From Elusimicrobiota bacterium (GTDB taxonomy: Bacteria; Elusimicrobiota; Elusimicrobia; UBA1565; UBA9628): DNA of 61,804 nucleotides. Location of the stretch: contig JAPLKL010000022.1 in NCBI GenBank assembly GCA_026388095.1, positions 1-61,804 of the forward strand, given 5' to 3'. Within the stretch, counting starts at the first letter, position 1. Each line of letters starts with the position of its first letter. Positions 32,454-42,061 of this stretch are shown piece after piece. The notes below the pieces were generated by a model. The model had not been told where the DNA came from. It ran no database searches and was given only the letters and a program-made list of their open reading frames with translations. A program made the translations under genes and the position numbers.

Positions 32454-34054
32454 CCTGCCGCCAAGGTCCCGATAGTCTTGCCCAAGTCGCTGATCGTCGC
32501 GACCAGAGACTCGGGATCGATGGGCTTGATCAGGTAGTGAGTGAAGCCCGCGGCCAGGATCTTGATGCGGTCCGCCTCCCCGGCATCGCCGGTCAAGGCC
32601 AGTATCGGGATATTGCCGCCCAGCGCCGCGGGCAAAGCGCGGACTTTAGCGAGGAGCGCGAAGCCGTTCTCCCCGGGCATCGCGATATCCGTAAGGATGA
32701 TATCGGGCTTCTCCCGGCGCATAAGGTCGCAGGCCTCGCTCACGGAGCCCGCCGCGAAGGTCAGGGCTCCGAACTTCCGCAAGACCATATCGAGCACCAT
32801 GCGCACGTCGGCCTCGTCCTCGACGAGCAATATGCGCAGCCCGGCCAGCAGCGGCGCCTCGCTGCGGCGCGGCGGCGCCGCCGTATCGAAGGCCCCGCCT
32901 TCGTTCTTGACCAAAGGCAGGCTGACCGTGAAGGTGGAGCCCCGCCCCAGGCCCGGGCTTGCGCATGACAGCGTGCCGCCGTGCATCTCCACAAGATGGC
33001 GCGAGATGGACAAGCCCAGGCCCAGCCCCCCGTGCAGGCGCTTGGAGGAGCTGTCCGCTTGCCAGAACTCTTGGAAGATCATGGGCAGCGTCTGCGCCGT
33101 GAGACCCTGCCCCGTGTCGGCCACGGCGACTCTGACCTGCGCGCCGCTGATCCGCCAGGAGACGGTCACGCTGCCGCCTGCGGGAGTGAATTTGACCGCG
33201 TTGGTGAGCAGGTTGACGAAGACCTGCTGGAGGCGGGCGGCGTCGCCGGTCATCGACAGGCTCCGCGCCGGGTAGTCCGTCTTAAGATCGACATCCATCA
33301 AGGCCGCGGCCGGCCGTATGACATCGACGGCGGCCTCGATCGCCGCGCTCAGATCCATGACGCGGGCCTCGATGGAGAGCTTGCCGCTCATGATCCTGCT
33401 GACGTCGAGCAGGTCATCGACGATCTGGGTCTCCTGCCTCACGCACTTCTCGATGACCCTGAAGGCTTCCCGCATCTCGGCCGGAGTCAGCTTCCCGCCC
33501 TGCAGCAGCAGGGCGTAGCCCAGCAGCGGGGTCAGCGGCGCGCGCAGCTCGTGCGAGATCACCGCCAGGAGCACGTCCCTGGCCCGGCTCGCCTCCTCGG
33601 CGATGACGAGAGCCCCTTCGGCTCTGGTCAAGGCCGAGCCCTCCTGGCTTTCCTTGGTCCGGGCGAACTCCTCGCCGGCCTCCAGCATCCCATGCAGGAT
33701 GACGTCATAGAGCAGGTCCCGCTCGTCGGGCGCCAGCGGCCGGGTCTCCTCCAGGACCTCGAAGATGACCCGGCGCAGGATGGCGTATTCAAGGAGCACG
33801 TACTTGATGGAGTAGGCCTTCATGTCGGCCCTCTGCCGGCCGTGCTCCTTGCTGATGCTCTGCGCGGCGTAGACGTAAGGCCTGGGCTGTTGGGCCAGGA
33901 TCTGCGCGATCTCCTCGAGGAATAGGGGCAGCGCGTTCAAGAGCGCGGGCTGCGGCAGGCCTTTGCCGGCGATGATCTCCCCGCGGGCGCGGCCCTCCCA
34001 GACCTCAAGGATCCTGTCTCGGCTTCGTTTGAATACTGTGGAGAGTTCGGGCAT
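32450..34054 (-). CDS. hybrid sensor histidine kinase with C-terminal receiver
   Basis: The protein has 534 residues. The N-terminal 130 residues resemble an RsbRD-type helical sensor domain (LPLFLEEIAQILAQ...GRQRADMKAYSIKYVLLEYAILRRVIFEVL). The kinase core has H-box ISHELRAPLTPL, N-box FVNLLTNAVKF, ADTGQGL and GGLGLGLSISRHLVEMHGG. The C-terminal receiver has VEDEADV, Asp in IILTDIAMPGENGF, Thr in ALTGD and Lys in LIKPID. There is no transmembrane segment, so it senses a cytoplasmic signal. No output regulator is adjacent. The two orphan regulators at 11-12 kb could be targets, which is speculation. GGGAG precedes the ATG. Confidence 0.92.
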   Translation of the reverse strand: MPELSTVFKRSRDRILEVWEGRARGEIIAGKGLPQPALLNALPLFLEEIAQILAQQPRPYVYAAQSISKEHGRQRADMKAYSIKYVLLEYAILRRVIFEVLEETRPLAPDERDLLYDVILHGMLEAGEEFARTKESQEGSALTRAEGALVIAEEASRARDVLLAVISHELRAPLTPLLGYALLLQGGKLTPAEMREAFRVIEKCVRQETQIVDDLLDVSRIMSGKLSIEARVMDLSAAIEAAVDVIRPAAALMDVDLKTDYPARSLSMTGDAARLQQVFVNLLTNAVKFTPAGGSVTVSWRISGAQVRVAVADTGQGLTAQTLPMIFQEFWQADSSSKRLHGGLGLGLSISRHLVEMHGGTLSCASPGLGRGSTFTVSLPLVKNEGGAFDTAAPPRRSEAPLLAGLRILLVEDEADVRMVLDMVLRKFGALTFAAGSVSEACDLMRREKPDIILTDIAMPGENGFALLAKVRALPAALGGNIPILALTGDAGEADRIKILAAGFTHYLIKPIDPESLVATISDLGKTIGTLAAG

Positions 34055-34145
34055 GGAGTCTCCCGGGAAGCAGTCCTGCTCATAGGATGGCGCCCAAAGG
34101 TCAACAAAACATCAGAAGATTCATGTCGAGCGGTCCGCAGGGCGT

Positions 34146-36104
34146 TCAGGCGGGCCGGCGCAGCAGGGCCTCCAGCTCCGCCGGCTCGGTCACCGGCGGC
34201 AGGCAGGCCAGGTCCCGGCACACGTAGGCCGCGGCCCGGCCGGCCAGGGGCCCGCGGCCCCGCGCCAGCGCGATGGGCGCGCGGCCGTCGGCCAGCGCGA
34301 CCACCTGGTTCGGACAGAAGACCTTGCGCGCGGCGCGCAGCAGAGCCTCCGGCTCCGGGCCCGAGACCACCAGCGCGGTCACCGGCCCCTTGAGGAAGTC
34401 CACGGCGCAGAGCATGGAGGCGTGCCCGGACGGGCTGCGCGCCAGCGCGCCGCTGAAGGAGGCCACGGTGCGCTCGGCGCGCTCGCGCAACTCCGGGTCT
34501 CCGGTCAGCTCATGGAGCCTCAGCAAGGTCTGGGCCATGACCGCGTTGGCCAAGGGCATGGGCCCCTCGTACTCCTCGCGCAGGCGCGCGAAGAGCGTCC
34601 CATCCGGGGCCGCGGAGAAGAATCCCCCGGTCTCTTCGTCCCAGAACAGCTCCACGGCCCGGCCCGCCAGGCGCGCCGCGGCCGCGCAGTAGGCCGCGTC
34701 GAAAGTCGTCTCATAGAGGTCCAAGAGCGCCGCGGCCAGGTAGACGTGGTCCTCGAGATAGCCGTCAGGGCCGCAGACCCCCGCGCGCGGGCAGCGCAGC
34801 AGCCGCCCGCAGCTGACGTGCTTGTCCAACAGGAAGCGGGCCGCGCGCGCCGCGGCCCGGGCGTAGAGGTCCGAGCCCAGGACCTGCGCGGCCTTGGCCA
34901 AAGCGCTGATCATGAGCGCGTTCCAGCCCGTGAGCACCTTGTCGTCGCGCCGCGGCCGCGGCCGCCGGCCGCGCGCCCGCAGCAGCGCGGCGCGCAGGCG
35001 CGAGAAGTCCCCTTCCTCGACGACGCGGAGGACGCTGGCGCCCCGAGGCTCGACTGCGAAGGCGCGGCGGAAGCTCTCCGCGTCCTGCCGCCCGAGGACG
35101 CCGCGAACCTGCTCCGGCGTCCAGACGTAGAATCCCCCCTCCTCCCCGTCGCTGTCGGCGTCCTGCGCGGCGCAGAAGGCGCCCTCCGGAGTGCCGAGGT
35201 CCCTCATGACATAGCGCAGGGTCTCCTGGGCGATGCGGGCATAGAAGCCGTCGCCCGTGGCCTGGGCGGCTTCCAGGTAGGCCGTGGCCAGCAGGGCGTT
35301 GTCATAGAGCATCTTCTCGAAATGCGGCACGCGCCACTGGGCGTCCGTGGAGTAGCGGTGGAAGCCTCCGCCCAACTGGTCGTAGATGCCGCCCCGCGCC
35401 ATGGCCCGCAAGGTGCGCTCGGCCATGGCCAAGGGCTCCGGCTCTCCCGTGCGCAGATGCCGGCGCAGGAGGAACCGGATCACGGAGGCCTGCGGGAACT
35501 TCGGCGCGGGCGAGAACCCGCCGTGGGCCGGGTCGAAGTCCTGCGCCAGCTGCCGCGCGCCCCGCTCCAGGACCTCGTCGACCGCGACGACGCCGGGCTG
35601 GACCCGGCGCGCGGCGTCCTGCAGGTAGCCCGCCACCGCGCCGGCATCGCCGAGGACGTCGGCGCGCCGGGTCTTCCAGAGCCGCGCGGCCTCGCTGAGC
35701 AGAGCCAGGAAGCCCGCCTTGGGGAAATAGGTGCCGCCCATGAAGGGCTTCAAGGCCGGGGTCAGCCACACCGACAAAGGCCAGCCGCCCTGCTGGCCCA
35801 TGGCCTGGACCGCGGCCATATAGAGCGCATCCAGGTCCGGCCGCTCCTCGCGGTCGACCTTGACGGCCACGAAGCCCTCGTTGAGGCTGAGCGCCACCTC
35901 CTCGTCCGCGAAGGACTCGCGCTGCATCACGTGGCACCAGTGGCAGGCGGAATAGCCGATGGAGAGGAAGACGGGCTTGTCCTCTTGGCGGGACTTGGCG
36001 AATGCCTCCGCGCCCCAGGGGTACCAGTCCACGGGGTCGTGGGCATGCTCCAGGAGATAGGGGCTGGACTCGCCGGCCAGACGGTTGGCGCTCTGAAGCT
36101 TCAT
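34146..36104 (-). CDS. thioredoxin-domain protein of the DUF255/YyaL (SSP411) family
   Basis: The protein has 652 residues. The N-terminal thioredoxin-like domain begins [25 protein letters not shown] and has [20 protein letters not shown] with a CxxC-type CHWC, then [11 protein letters not shown] and GGTYFP. The rest is an (alpha/alpha)6-like helical region ([33 protein letters not shown]). The family is widespread, and its biochemical role is poorly known; a link to redox or sugar-like substrates has been proposed. GGAGGT precedes the ATG. The gene lies 12 bases after the glyoxalase-like gene, and both are probably one transcript. Confidence 0.92.
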   Translation of the reverse strand: MKLQSANRLAGESSPYLLEHAHDPVDWYPWGAEAFAKSRQEDKPVFLSIGYSACHWCHVMQRESFADEEVALSLNEGFVAVKVDREERPDLDALYMAAVQAMGQQGGWPLSVWLTPALKPFMGGTYFPKAGFLALLSEAARLWKTRRADVLGDAGAVAGYLQDAARRVQPGVVAVDEVLERGARQLAQDFDPAHGGFSPAPKFPQASVIRFLLRRHLRTGEPEPLAMAERTLRAMARGGIYDQLGGGFHRYSTDAQWRVPHFEKMLYDNALLATAYLEAAQATGDGFYARIAQETLRYVMRDLGTPEGAFCAAQDADSDGEEGGFYVWTPEQVRGVLGRQDAESFRRAFAVEPRGASVLRVVEEGDFSRLRAALLRARGRRPRPRRDDKVLTGWNALMISALAKAAQVLGSDLYARAAARAARFLLDKHVSCGRLLRCPRAGVCGPDGYLEDHVYLAAALLDLYETTFDAAYCAAAARLAGRAVELFWDEETGGFFSAAPDGTLFARLREEYEGPMPLANAVMAQTLLRLHELTGDPELRERAERTVASFSGALARSPSGHASMLCAVDFLKGPVTALVVSGPEPEALLRAARKVFCPNQVVALADGRAPIALARGRGPLAGRAAAYVCRDLACLPPVTEPAELEALLRRPA

Positions 36105-36116
36105 GGGGACCTCCGC

Positions 36117-36581
36117 TCACCGCTGGACCGGCTGGGAGAAATGCCGGTCGGCGCGCTCCTGGAGCTGCTGCGGCGTCAGCTCCTCCCGGCGCTCGGCCAC
36201 GGTCCAGACCTGCCCGAAGGGGTCGAGCAGCTGGCCGCAGCGGTCTCCCCAGTACATGTCCGCCAGGGGCTTCTTCACCTTCGCGCCCGCGCTGCGCGCC
36301 CTGTCGAAGGCCGCTGCCGCGTCCGCCACGTAGAGGTAGAGCCCGACGGCGGCCGCCGGCTGGCCGCCCGCCTCGGCGGACGCCTCTGCGACCATGAAGA
36401 CCGAGTCCCCAAGCCTGAGCTCGGCATGGATTATCCTTCCCGCCGGGCCGGTCCGGCGCATGAACTCCCGGGCGTGGAAGGCGGTCTTGTAGAACTCGAC
36501 GGCCTGGGCCGCGCCGCGCACTTTGAGCACCGGCGTCAAAGAATGGTAATCCTCGGGCATGGGCTTGACGTTGCTGGGCAT
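36117..36581 (-). CDS. VOC/glyoxalase-fold protein (PhnB-like)
   Basis: The protein has 154 residues. It starts YHSLTPVLKVRGAAQAVEFYKTAFHARE and contains IHAELRLGDSVFMVAEA, LYLYVADAAAAFDRARSAGAKV and YWGDRCGQLLDPFGQVWTVAER, the repeated beta-alpha-beta modules of the vicinal oxygen chelate fold. PhnB-like members often lack a known activity. GGAGGGAG precedes the ATG. It is the first gene of a two-gene operon with the DUF255 protein. Confidence 0.88.
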   Translation of the reverse strand: MPSNVKPMPEDYHSLTPVLKVRGAAQAVEFYKTAFHAREFMRRTGPAGRIIHAELRLGDSVFMVAEASAEAGGQPAAAVGLYLYVADAAAAFDRARSAGAKVKKPLADMYWGDRCGQLLDPFGQVWTVAERREELTPQQLQERADRHFSQPVQR

Positions 36582-36735
36582 GCTCCCTCCGCGCGCGGCC
36601 TGCCGCCCCAGGCCATCCTATAGGGTAGCGCGGGCGAATCAAGAAACCGTCAACGGGCCGCCCGCCGGGAGCCGGCTCTTGATAATGATTTTACGCGCCG
36701 AGGCTACACTGATGGCGCGGGGGGAGGAGGCTGCC

Positions 36736-37347
36736 ATGAAGGGCGACGGGCTGGCCGTTCTGTCGGCGACAGCCGCTGCCGTCATCTTGAGCGCGGCGGC
36801 GGGCACCGCGTGGAGGTCGTGGAACGGGCGGGAGGGGCGGGTCCCCATGGGCCCCGACATGGCGGCGCGGGCGGAAGCGGACATCTCCGCCTGGCCGGCA
36901 TACTCGGCTTCGGCGGCCCGGGCCATGATGGACGAGTACGGCCCGCCCGACGAGGTCGACGCCCTGCACCTGGCTTGGTCCGCCAAAGGCCCGTGGTCGC
37001 GGACCTCCGTGCACAAGACCGCCCCCGGAGCCTCCTCCAGCCGGGACGTCCTGCAGCAATCGGTCGGCTATGAGGCCCCCTGGCGGAAGTGGCCGGCTTT
37101 GGCCGGCTTCGGCCACGGCGTGTTCTATGATCGCCGGTTCCAGGAGCTCTCCGCGCTCTCAGCCAGCGAGGAGAGCAACTTCCTCGCCCTCAACCTCGCC
37201 GACGGCATCGCGCAGGGCAAGATGAGCCCGGAGGCCGCGGACCGGCTCTACGCGAAGACCATGGCCGAGTCTTGGGCGGGAAAGTCCTCGCCCGCCATGA
37301 AGGGACTGCTCTTCGCGACCCGCCCGAGGGCGACGCATGCGGACTAG
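36736..37347 (+). CDS. hypothetical protein with N-terminal membrane anchor
   Basis: The protein has 203 residues. A single hydrophobic segment (LAVLSATAAAVILSAAAGTAW) is followed by a soluble region with MMDEYGPPDEVDALHLAWSAKGPWSRTSVHK, which I do not recognise with confidence. GGGAGGAGG lies about six bases before the ATG. Its end overlaps the convergent gene by four bases. No close neighbour on the same strand suggests a function. Confidence 0.65.
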   Translation: MKGDGLAVLSATAAAVILSAAAGTAWRSWNGREGRVPMGPDMAARAEADISAWPAYSASAARAMMDEYGPPDEVDALHLAWSAKGPWSRTSVHKTAPGASSSRDVLQQSVGYEAPWRKWPALAGFGHGVFYDRRFQELSALSASEESNFLALNLADGIAQGKMSPEAADRLYAKTMAESWAGKSSPAMKGLLFATRPRATHAD

Positions 37348-38315
37348 CGGACCGAGAGCACTAGCGTGGTCGGCAGCTCGGCGGGTGGTGGGCGCGAGGC
37401 CGTCAAGAGAGGCTCGTACTCGGGGGAATGCGGGCTGGCTTGGGCCAGGCGGCGGACCTCGTCGATCTTCCCGTTGCGGACCTGGGCGTCCCTGAAATAG
37501 AGGCGGGGCACGTCGAAGGAGGTGGTCTTGGCCGCCTCGTGGCGGGTGAAGAGCGCGTTGAGGTCGGCCACGGTGCCCACGAAGACCTTGGGGATGTCCG
37601 GAGGGGCCCGCGCTCCCCCGAAGAACTGGCGGATGGTCGGGTCGATCACCACCTCGCCGAAGGGCAGTCTGTAGAGCACGTAATAGTGGGCCTCGGCTTC
37701 GACCACGTCGGCGGCATGCCCCATCTGGCGCAGCAGGAGGCCCAGCTTAGGGGCGGCGTCGCCGCAGCAGGGATCATGGAGGGTCGTGCCCGGCCCGCGC
37801 CAGCCGCCGTGCCAAACGCTGCGCTCCAGGGCCGGCTGCGCCGCGGCCACGGCTCGTCTTAGCTCCGCCTTGACCGCGACGGCCTCCCGGTCGTGGCTCA
37901 TGGTCTCGGGGGTGGCCAACTGGGGATAGACCGGAGCGCCGTCGCCCGCGGCACTATGGTCGAAGAGGTCCGCAAGGGCTTGGCCCTTGGCGCCGTCGCC
38001 TTGCGCCGCGGCCAGTCTTTCGGCGCTGATCTCGACGGAGGAGAGGGACTGGAGGCCGGCCCTGGGCGCGGGGGTGGCGGAGACGACCGGGACCTGAGGC
38101 AGCGGGACCGGAGCTGAAAGCACCGCGGCGCCCAAAGACCCGGCTGGGATGAGCGTTGCGCCGCCGCCCGCGCGTAGCGTCAGGCCGGAGAGGCCGCAAG
38201 CAGGGCAAGCCAGCGGAGAGCTGGGACCGAAGCTCGGCGCCGCGTAGCGCACCACGGGCCCGGCCCAGGTCCGCAGAGGGGCCAAAGCGATGAGCAGGCT
38301 CCAGAGAAGCCTCAT
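37344..38315 (-). CDS. exported protein with transglutaminase-like cysteine protease signature
   Basis: The protein has 323 residues with a signal peptide (MRLLWSLLIALAPLRTWA) and a Pro/Ala-rich region. The middle has LHDPCCGDAAPKLGLLLRQMGHAADVVEAEAHYYVLYRLPFGEVVIDPTIRQFF. The order Cys, His (EAHYYV) and Asp (VIDPT) matches the catalytic triad layout of transglutaminase-like proteins. This is a motif-level inference without a family match. TATCCT on the minus strand ends six bases before the ATG, so the message may be leaderless. Confidence 0.6.
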   Translation of the reverse strand: MRLLWSLLIALAPLRTWAGPVVRYAAPSFGPSSPLACPACGLSGLTLRAGGGATLIPAGSLGAAVLSAPVPLPQVPVVSATPAPRAGLQSLSSVEISAERLAAAQGDGAKGQALADLFDHSAAGDGAPVYPQLATPETMSHDREAVAVKAELRRAVAAAQPALERSVWHGGWRGPGTTLHDPCCGDAAPKLGLLLRQMGHAADVVEAEAHYYVLYRLPFGEVVIDPTIRQFFGGARAPPDIPKVFVGTVADLNALFTRHEAAKTTSFDVPRLYFRDAQVRNGKIDEVRRLAQASPHSPEYEPLLTASRPPPAELPTTLVLSVR

Positions 38316-38428
38316 ACAGCGAGGATATGGGCTGGGAGGCGCCCGCGCCAGCGGCAAAGGACCCCCCGGCGCGCGGTCAGAGGGCGCAGCCCGGATTGGG
38401 TCCGACGGCCCCAGAAACGGGCGCGAAG

Positions 38429-38437
38429 TGGTATAAT
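38429..38437 (+). promoter_or_regulatory. extended -10 promoter of the SMR-like gene
   Basis: TGGTATAAT forms a perfect extended -10. It is followed by CGGAGG at 38455-38460 and a TTG start at 38465, giving a short leader of about 20 bases. Confidence 0.55.
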
Positions 38438-38464
38438 ATCTTCTCGCGTATTCTCGGAGGTCTT

Positions 38465-38836
38465 TTGGTCAAAACTTTCTTCATCGTCCTTGTCGCCGCG
38501 GCCTTCGGCGGCACCGGGCAAGTCCTGCTCTCCAAGGGCATGCGCACCATCGGAGACATGACCGAGGCCGGACCCGGGATGTTCGTCCCCATGGCCTTGC
38601 GCGCCGTCACCAACCAGTGGGTCCTGCTGGGCGTGGCGCTGCAAGCCACATTCTTCGGCATCTACTTGACGCTCCTCTCCAGGAACAAGATCACCGTGGT
38701 CCTGCCCTTGACCGCCATGGACTACGTGGTGGTGGCCCTCCTGGCCCAGACCCTGCTGGGAGAATCCGTGCCCCTGGCGCGCTGGACCGGCATCGGCTTC
38801 GTGACCGCGGGCGTGCTGCTCATCGCCCGGACGTAG
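38465..38836 (+). CDS. small DMT/SMR-like membrane transporter
   Basis: The protein has 123 residues with four hydrophobic helices (TFFIVLVAAAFGGTGQVLLSKG; WVLLGVALQATFFGIYLTLLS; VVLPLTAMDYVVVALLAQTLLG; WTGIGFVTAGVLLIA). The pattern fits the EmrE/EamA-type drug/metabolite superfamily, and the PLTAMDYV segment resembles the conserved third helix region. The substrate is unknown. I chose TTG after CGGAGG because no ATG lies near. Its last 17 bases overlap the convergent AddB-like gene. Confidence 0.75.
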   Translation: MVKTFFIVLVAAAFGGTGQVLLSKGMRTIGDMTEAGPGMFVPMALRAVTNQWVLLGVALQATFFGIYLTLLSRNKITVVLPLTAMDYVVVALLAQTLLGESVPLARWTGIGFVTAGVLLIART

Positions 38837-41800
38837 GCTCTCCGGCGACGGTCCGGGACGCCAGAGCCGCGGCGCGCACCCGCGAGGGCCCGTGGCTCTT
38901 GCGGCACAGCGACGGGAACGGGCACCAACTGCAGATGCCGTGCTCTCCGTCCTCGGGCGTGATGGGGAACCGGCCGGCGCGCATCCGGCGCAGACGCCCG
39001 GCGACCGCCTCCAGGAAGGCGGTCCGGTCCTCATTGAGACGCTCCGGCTCATAGCGGCGGCAGCGCTCCCGGCCCGTGGTCTCCAAGGAGTCCTCCAGGA
39101 CGTAGAGGCAGGCGCTCTCCAGATCCGCGTGTCCGGGCAAGCGGCGTCCCAGCTCCGCGTAGAGCGGGAGCTGGTGGAGCCGGCCCTGCCCGGCCAGGCG
39201 GCCGAGGTTTCCCCCCCTGCTCCAGCGGGTCTTGTAATCCACCACGCGCCAGCGGCCGTCCGCGGCGAGGTCGATGCGGTCGGCGATGCCGTGGAACTTC
39301 ACCGCCCCGAGCTCCGAGGGCCGAGGCTCGGCGGCCTCGCCTTCCAGATGCTCCTCGAAGCGCGCCGGCCGCAGGCCGGTGCGCAGGGCCTCGGCCCGGT
39401 CCCAGGCCAGGAACTCGCGCAGGTTCTCCGTGACCGCCTCGCGCACGGCCTGCCAGAGCAAGGGATACACGCCCGTTTCCTGCCAGCCGCGCCCGGCGAA
39501 GACCGCCTCCACGCCGGCCTCCAGGCGCCGCTCCCAGTCCTCATCGCGGTCCCAGAGCGAAGCCGGCGCTCCGCGATAGAAGCGCTCCAGGATCTCGTGG
39601 TAGATGCGGCCGCGCAAGGACGCGGGCACCTCGCCCAAGCGGGCCGCGGCCTCAGGCTCGCCCAGGCCCAGGACGCGGGCGGCGAAGAACTGGAAGGGGC
39701 AGGCGGCGAAGCTGTCCAGGGCGCTGGGCGAGAGGCCTTTGCGCGCCAAGGTCTGGAGGAACTCCCGGGGCGGCCCGACCAGGCCGTCGAAGGGCCCGGC
39801 TTGGCCCCAGGCCGCGAGCGCGGAGGCGCGCTCCAGGACCTCGTCCAGGAGCCGGGCGTCCGCGATGGTATCGGGCAGGCGGCCCTCGGCGCCGCGGCCT
39901 TCCAAGGCCAGGCGCAGGACCAGCTCCTGCGGCGCGGCCGCCCGCGCATCCAGCTGCGCCAGCTTGGCCGCGGGCTGGCGCGGCACGGCGCGCACCGCGC
40001 CGCCCGTGAAGTCCAGGCCGGCGACGCGGCAGAGCTCGCGCAGATAGAGCGAAGGGACCTGGGCGCGGCCCGCTTCGTCGGACCTGGGGAAGACGCAGAA
40101 GAGCCGCTCTGCGGCCGAGGCCGCCATCAGGTAGAAGAGCAGGCGCTCTTCTTCGTGGCCCGCGGCCTTCTGCGCGATCCAATAGCCGGCGGGATGGCGC
40201 AGGGCCGCGCGCGCCCCGTCGCGCAAGAGCGGGTCTTCGAGCACGGTGCGCGGGAAGAGGCCTTCCTTGAGGCCGATGAGGAAGAGGACGCGGAAGCTCT
40301 CGCCGCGCGCGTCCATGGCGTCGCGCGCGCGCACGCCGACGCCGCCTCTTTCCGGATCGAGAGAGGCGCGGCGCAGTTTGTCCGAGAGGGTCTCCAAGAA
40401 GACGGCCGCGTCGCAGGGCTCCTGCAGGAGGTCGAAGGCTTCCAGGGAGCCGAGTTCGGCCATGAGCGTCTGCCAGACCGCGAGCTCGCGGGCGTCGGCG
40501 TCCTTGGGCAGACAGAGGTGCTTCTCCAGAAGGGCCCGGGCTTGGCGGGCCCGCGCCGACCAGGCAAGCCCCTTCTGGTCGGCGAGCTCTTCATGGAGTC
40601 CTAAGACCAGCTTCCAGAGTCCTTCCACCTCCTTGCGGGGAACCTGGAAGCCGGGGCCGCCGTCGCGGACCTGCTCGGGACGCAGCTGCACCGGGCCGTC
40701 GGCGCGCGTCTCCAGCTTGCCGCGCCACTGCTGCCAGCCGGCGTGGATGCCGAGATGCGAGAGCAGCCGGCGCCAGTCCGAGACCGGAGCCGGGCCGCGG
40801 AAATAGGGCGAGGAGAAGATGTCTGCCACGACCTCGGCCGGGAAGTCGCGCGCGCGCAAGGCGAGGAGGTTCAGGGCGCATTTGGCCAGGGGCTGGCGCA
40901 GGAAGGCCTCGCCGCCGGTGATATGCAGGGGGATGTCGTTCTCGCGGAAGACTTCCGCGAGGGCGTTGCGATAGGGTTCGAGGGTGCGCGCGACCACGCC
41001 GATGTCCTCGTAGGCGCAGCCTTCGTCCTCAACGAGGCGCAGGATCTCCTTGGCCGCGGCCCAGGCTTCGTCGCGGGCGCCCGAGGCTGAGATCACGACG
41101 AGCGGCGACTCGACGGGCTTTGCCTCGGGGTTGAATAGTCCCTCCAAAGCGGCATCGAGGACAGGCCGTCCTTTGGGCGAGCGAGGGACTTCCTCGGCGT
41201 CGTGGGACATGAGCTTCTGCTCGAAGAACGGCTCGGCAAAACGGAAAGCGGGGTGGCCCTTGCGGAACGGGAAGTAGAGGCGGGTGGGGCAGCGGGAGCA
41301 GACGGCCTCGAAGAATTCGAGCTGCAGGCCGGTGAGGTCGTAGAAGCCGTAGTAGAGGACCTCCTGGAAGCGGCCGAGGAGCTCGGAGGAGTCGGCCTGC
41401 TCCGCGGCCAGGCGCGTGATGGCGGAGGGCGAGGCGATGCGCAGTTGGGCCAGACGTTCTTCGTAGCGGCGGCAGAGTTCGAGCAGGGCTTGCAGGCGTT
41501 CACGCTCCTGGGGCTGGCGCACGAGCTCTTCGCCGAAGACTTCCTCTATGTCCGCGGCGCGCACGCCCGCGTCTATGAGGTCGCGCATGCTGGAGCGCAA
41601 GGCCGATGCCAGAGCCCGGGGCCGGGCTTCGCCGCCGAAGACGCGGCCCAAGGCGGGCTGCTTGGTCAGCAGCGAGTCGACCACGCGGTCGTGGAACACG
41701 GGGTCCGAGATGAGCCGGTCATCGCCGCGGGAGTCCTCCGTGACGGCCAAAGCCAAGCTATGGAAGGTGTGGAAGTGGAAGTCGAGCAGCGGCAGGTCCT

Positions 41801-41954
41801 TCTCGACTGCGGCCAGGCGCTCAAGCCGCTCGACCATGCGGCGCGACGGGGCCACGATCGCGACGGGGCCTTTGAGGGCCGCGAGCTCTTTGAGGCGGGC
41901 GGCGAAGGCGTCCTCCAGGTCCGGGTGGAAGGGACCGTAGAAGACCTTGAGCAT
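38820..41954 (-). CDS. AddB-like PD-(D/E)XK nuclease/inactivated helicase
   Basis: The protein has 1044 residues. The N-terminus (VFYGPFHPDLEDAFAARL...GPVAIVAPSRRMVERLERL) and the layout match AddB/RexB-type subunits of bacterial recombination helicase-nucleases. The C-terminal nuclease has FHGIADRIDLAADGRWRVVDYKTRWSRGG (Asp and VDYK active site). Iron-sulfur-type cysteines occur at FAACPFQFF and in the end motif GICSWCPFPSLC. No AddA partner is in the window. A partner elsewhere would give double-strand-break repair and degradation of foreign DNA ends. TAACAT ends six bases before the ATG on the minus strand. Confidence 0.85.
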   Translation of the reverse strand: MLKVFYGPFHPDLEDAFAARLKELAALKGPVAIVAPSRRMVERLERLAAVEKDLPLLDFHFHTFHSLALAVTEDSRGDDRLISDPVFHDRVVDSLLTKQPALGRVFGGEARPRALASALRSSMRDLIDAGVRAADIEEVFGEELVRQPQERERLQALLELCRRYEERLAQLRIASPSAITRLAAEQADSSELLGRFQEVLYYGFYDLTGLQLEFFEAVCSRCPTRLYFPFRKGHPAFRFAEPFFEQKLMSHDAEEVPRSPKGRPVLDAALEGLFNPEAKPVESPLVVISASGARDEAWAAAKEILRLVEDEGCAYEDIGVVARTLEPYRNALAEVFRENDIPLHITGGEAFLRQPLAKCALNLLALRARDFPAEVVADIFSSPYFRGPAPVSDWRRLLSHLGIHAGWQQWRGKLETRADGPVQLRPEQVRDGGPGFQVPRKEVEGLWKLVLGLHEELADQKGLAWSARARQARALLEKHLCLPKDADARELAVWQTLMAELGSLEAFDLLQEPCDAAVFLETLSDKLRRASLDPERGGVGVRARDAMDARGESFRVLFLIGLKEGLFPRTVLEDPLLRDGARAALRHPAGYWIAQKAAGHEEERLLFYLMAASAAERLFCVFPRSDEAGRAQVPSLYLRELCRVAGLDFTGGAVRAVPRQPAAKLAQLDARAAAPQELVLRLALEGRGAEGRLPDTIADARLLDEVLERASALAAWGQAGPFDGLVGPPREFLQTLARKGLSPSALDSFAACPFQFFAARVLGLGEPEAAARLGEVPASLRGRIYHEILERFYRGAPASLWDRDEDWERRLEAGVEAVFAGRGWQETGVYPLLWQAVREAVTENLREFLAWDRAEALRTGLRPARFEEHLEGEAAEPRPSELGAVKFHGIADRIDLAADGRWRVVDYKTRWSRGGNLGRLAGQGRLHQLPLYAELGRRLPGHADLESACLYVLEDSLETTGRERCRRYEPERLNEDRTAFLEAVAGRLRRMRAGRFPITPEDGEHGICSWCPFPSLCRKSHGPSRVRAAALASRTVAGEPTSGR

Positions 41955-41969
41955 GAAGAAATGTTACCC

Positions 41970-42031
41970 AATTGGGGGACACAATACTTATCTTCGAGAT
42001 TTTCTGGAATTGAGTATTGTGTCCCCGAATT
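41970..42031. repeat. inverted repeat (REP/MITE-like hairpin)
   Basis: GGGGACACAATACT (41975-41988) and AGTATTGTGTCCCC (42013-42026) are perfect 14-bp inverted arms separated by 24 bases. The arms extend by AATT on each side with one mismatch. The unit lies between the divergent AddB-like and hisS genes. Such GGGGACACAATACT arms look like a dispersed REP or MITE-like element. Only one copy is in this window. Confidence 0.75.
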
Positions 42032-42061
42032 CGGAGCGCATATTTACTAAAATAGTCCGAC

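Noticed and set aside
34422-36623. 733-codon open frame on the plus strand
   Set aside because: It is a shadow of the DUF255 and glyoxalase-like genes, which have strong motifs and Shine-Dalgarno sequences.
38892-40604. 570-codon open frame on the plus strand
   Set aside because: It is antisense to the AddB-like gene. No motif was seen.
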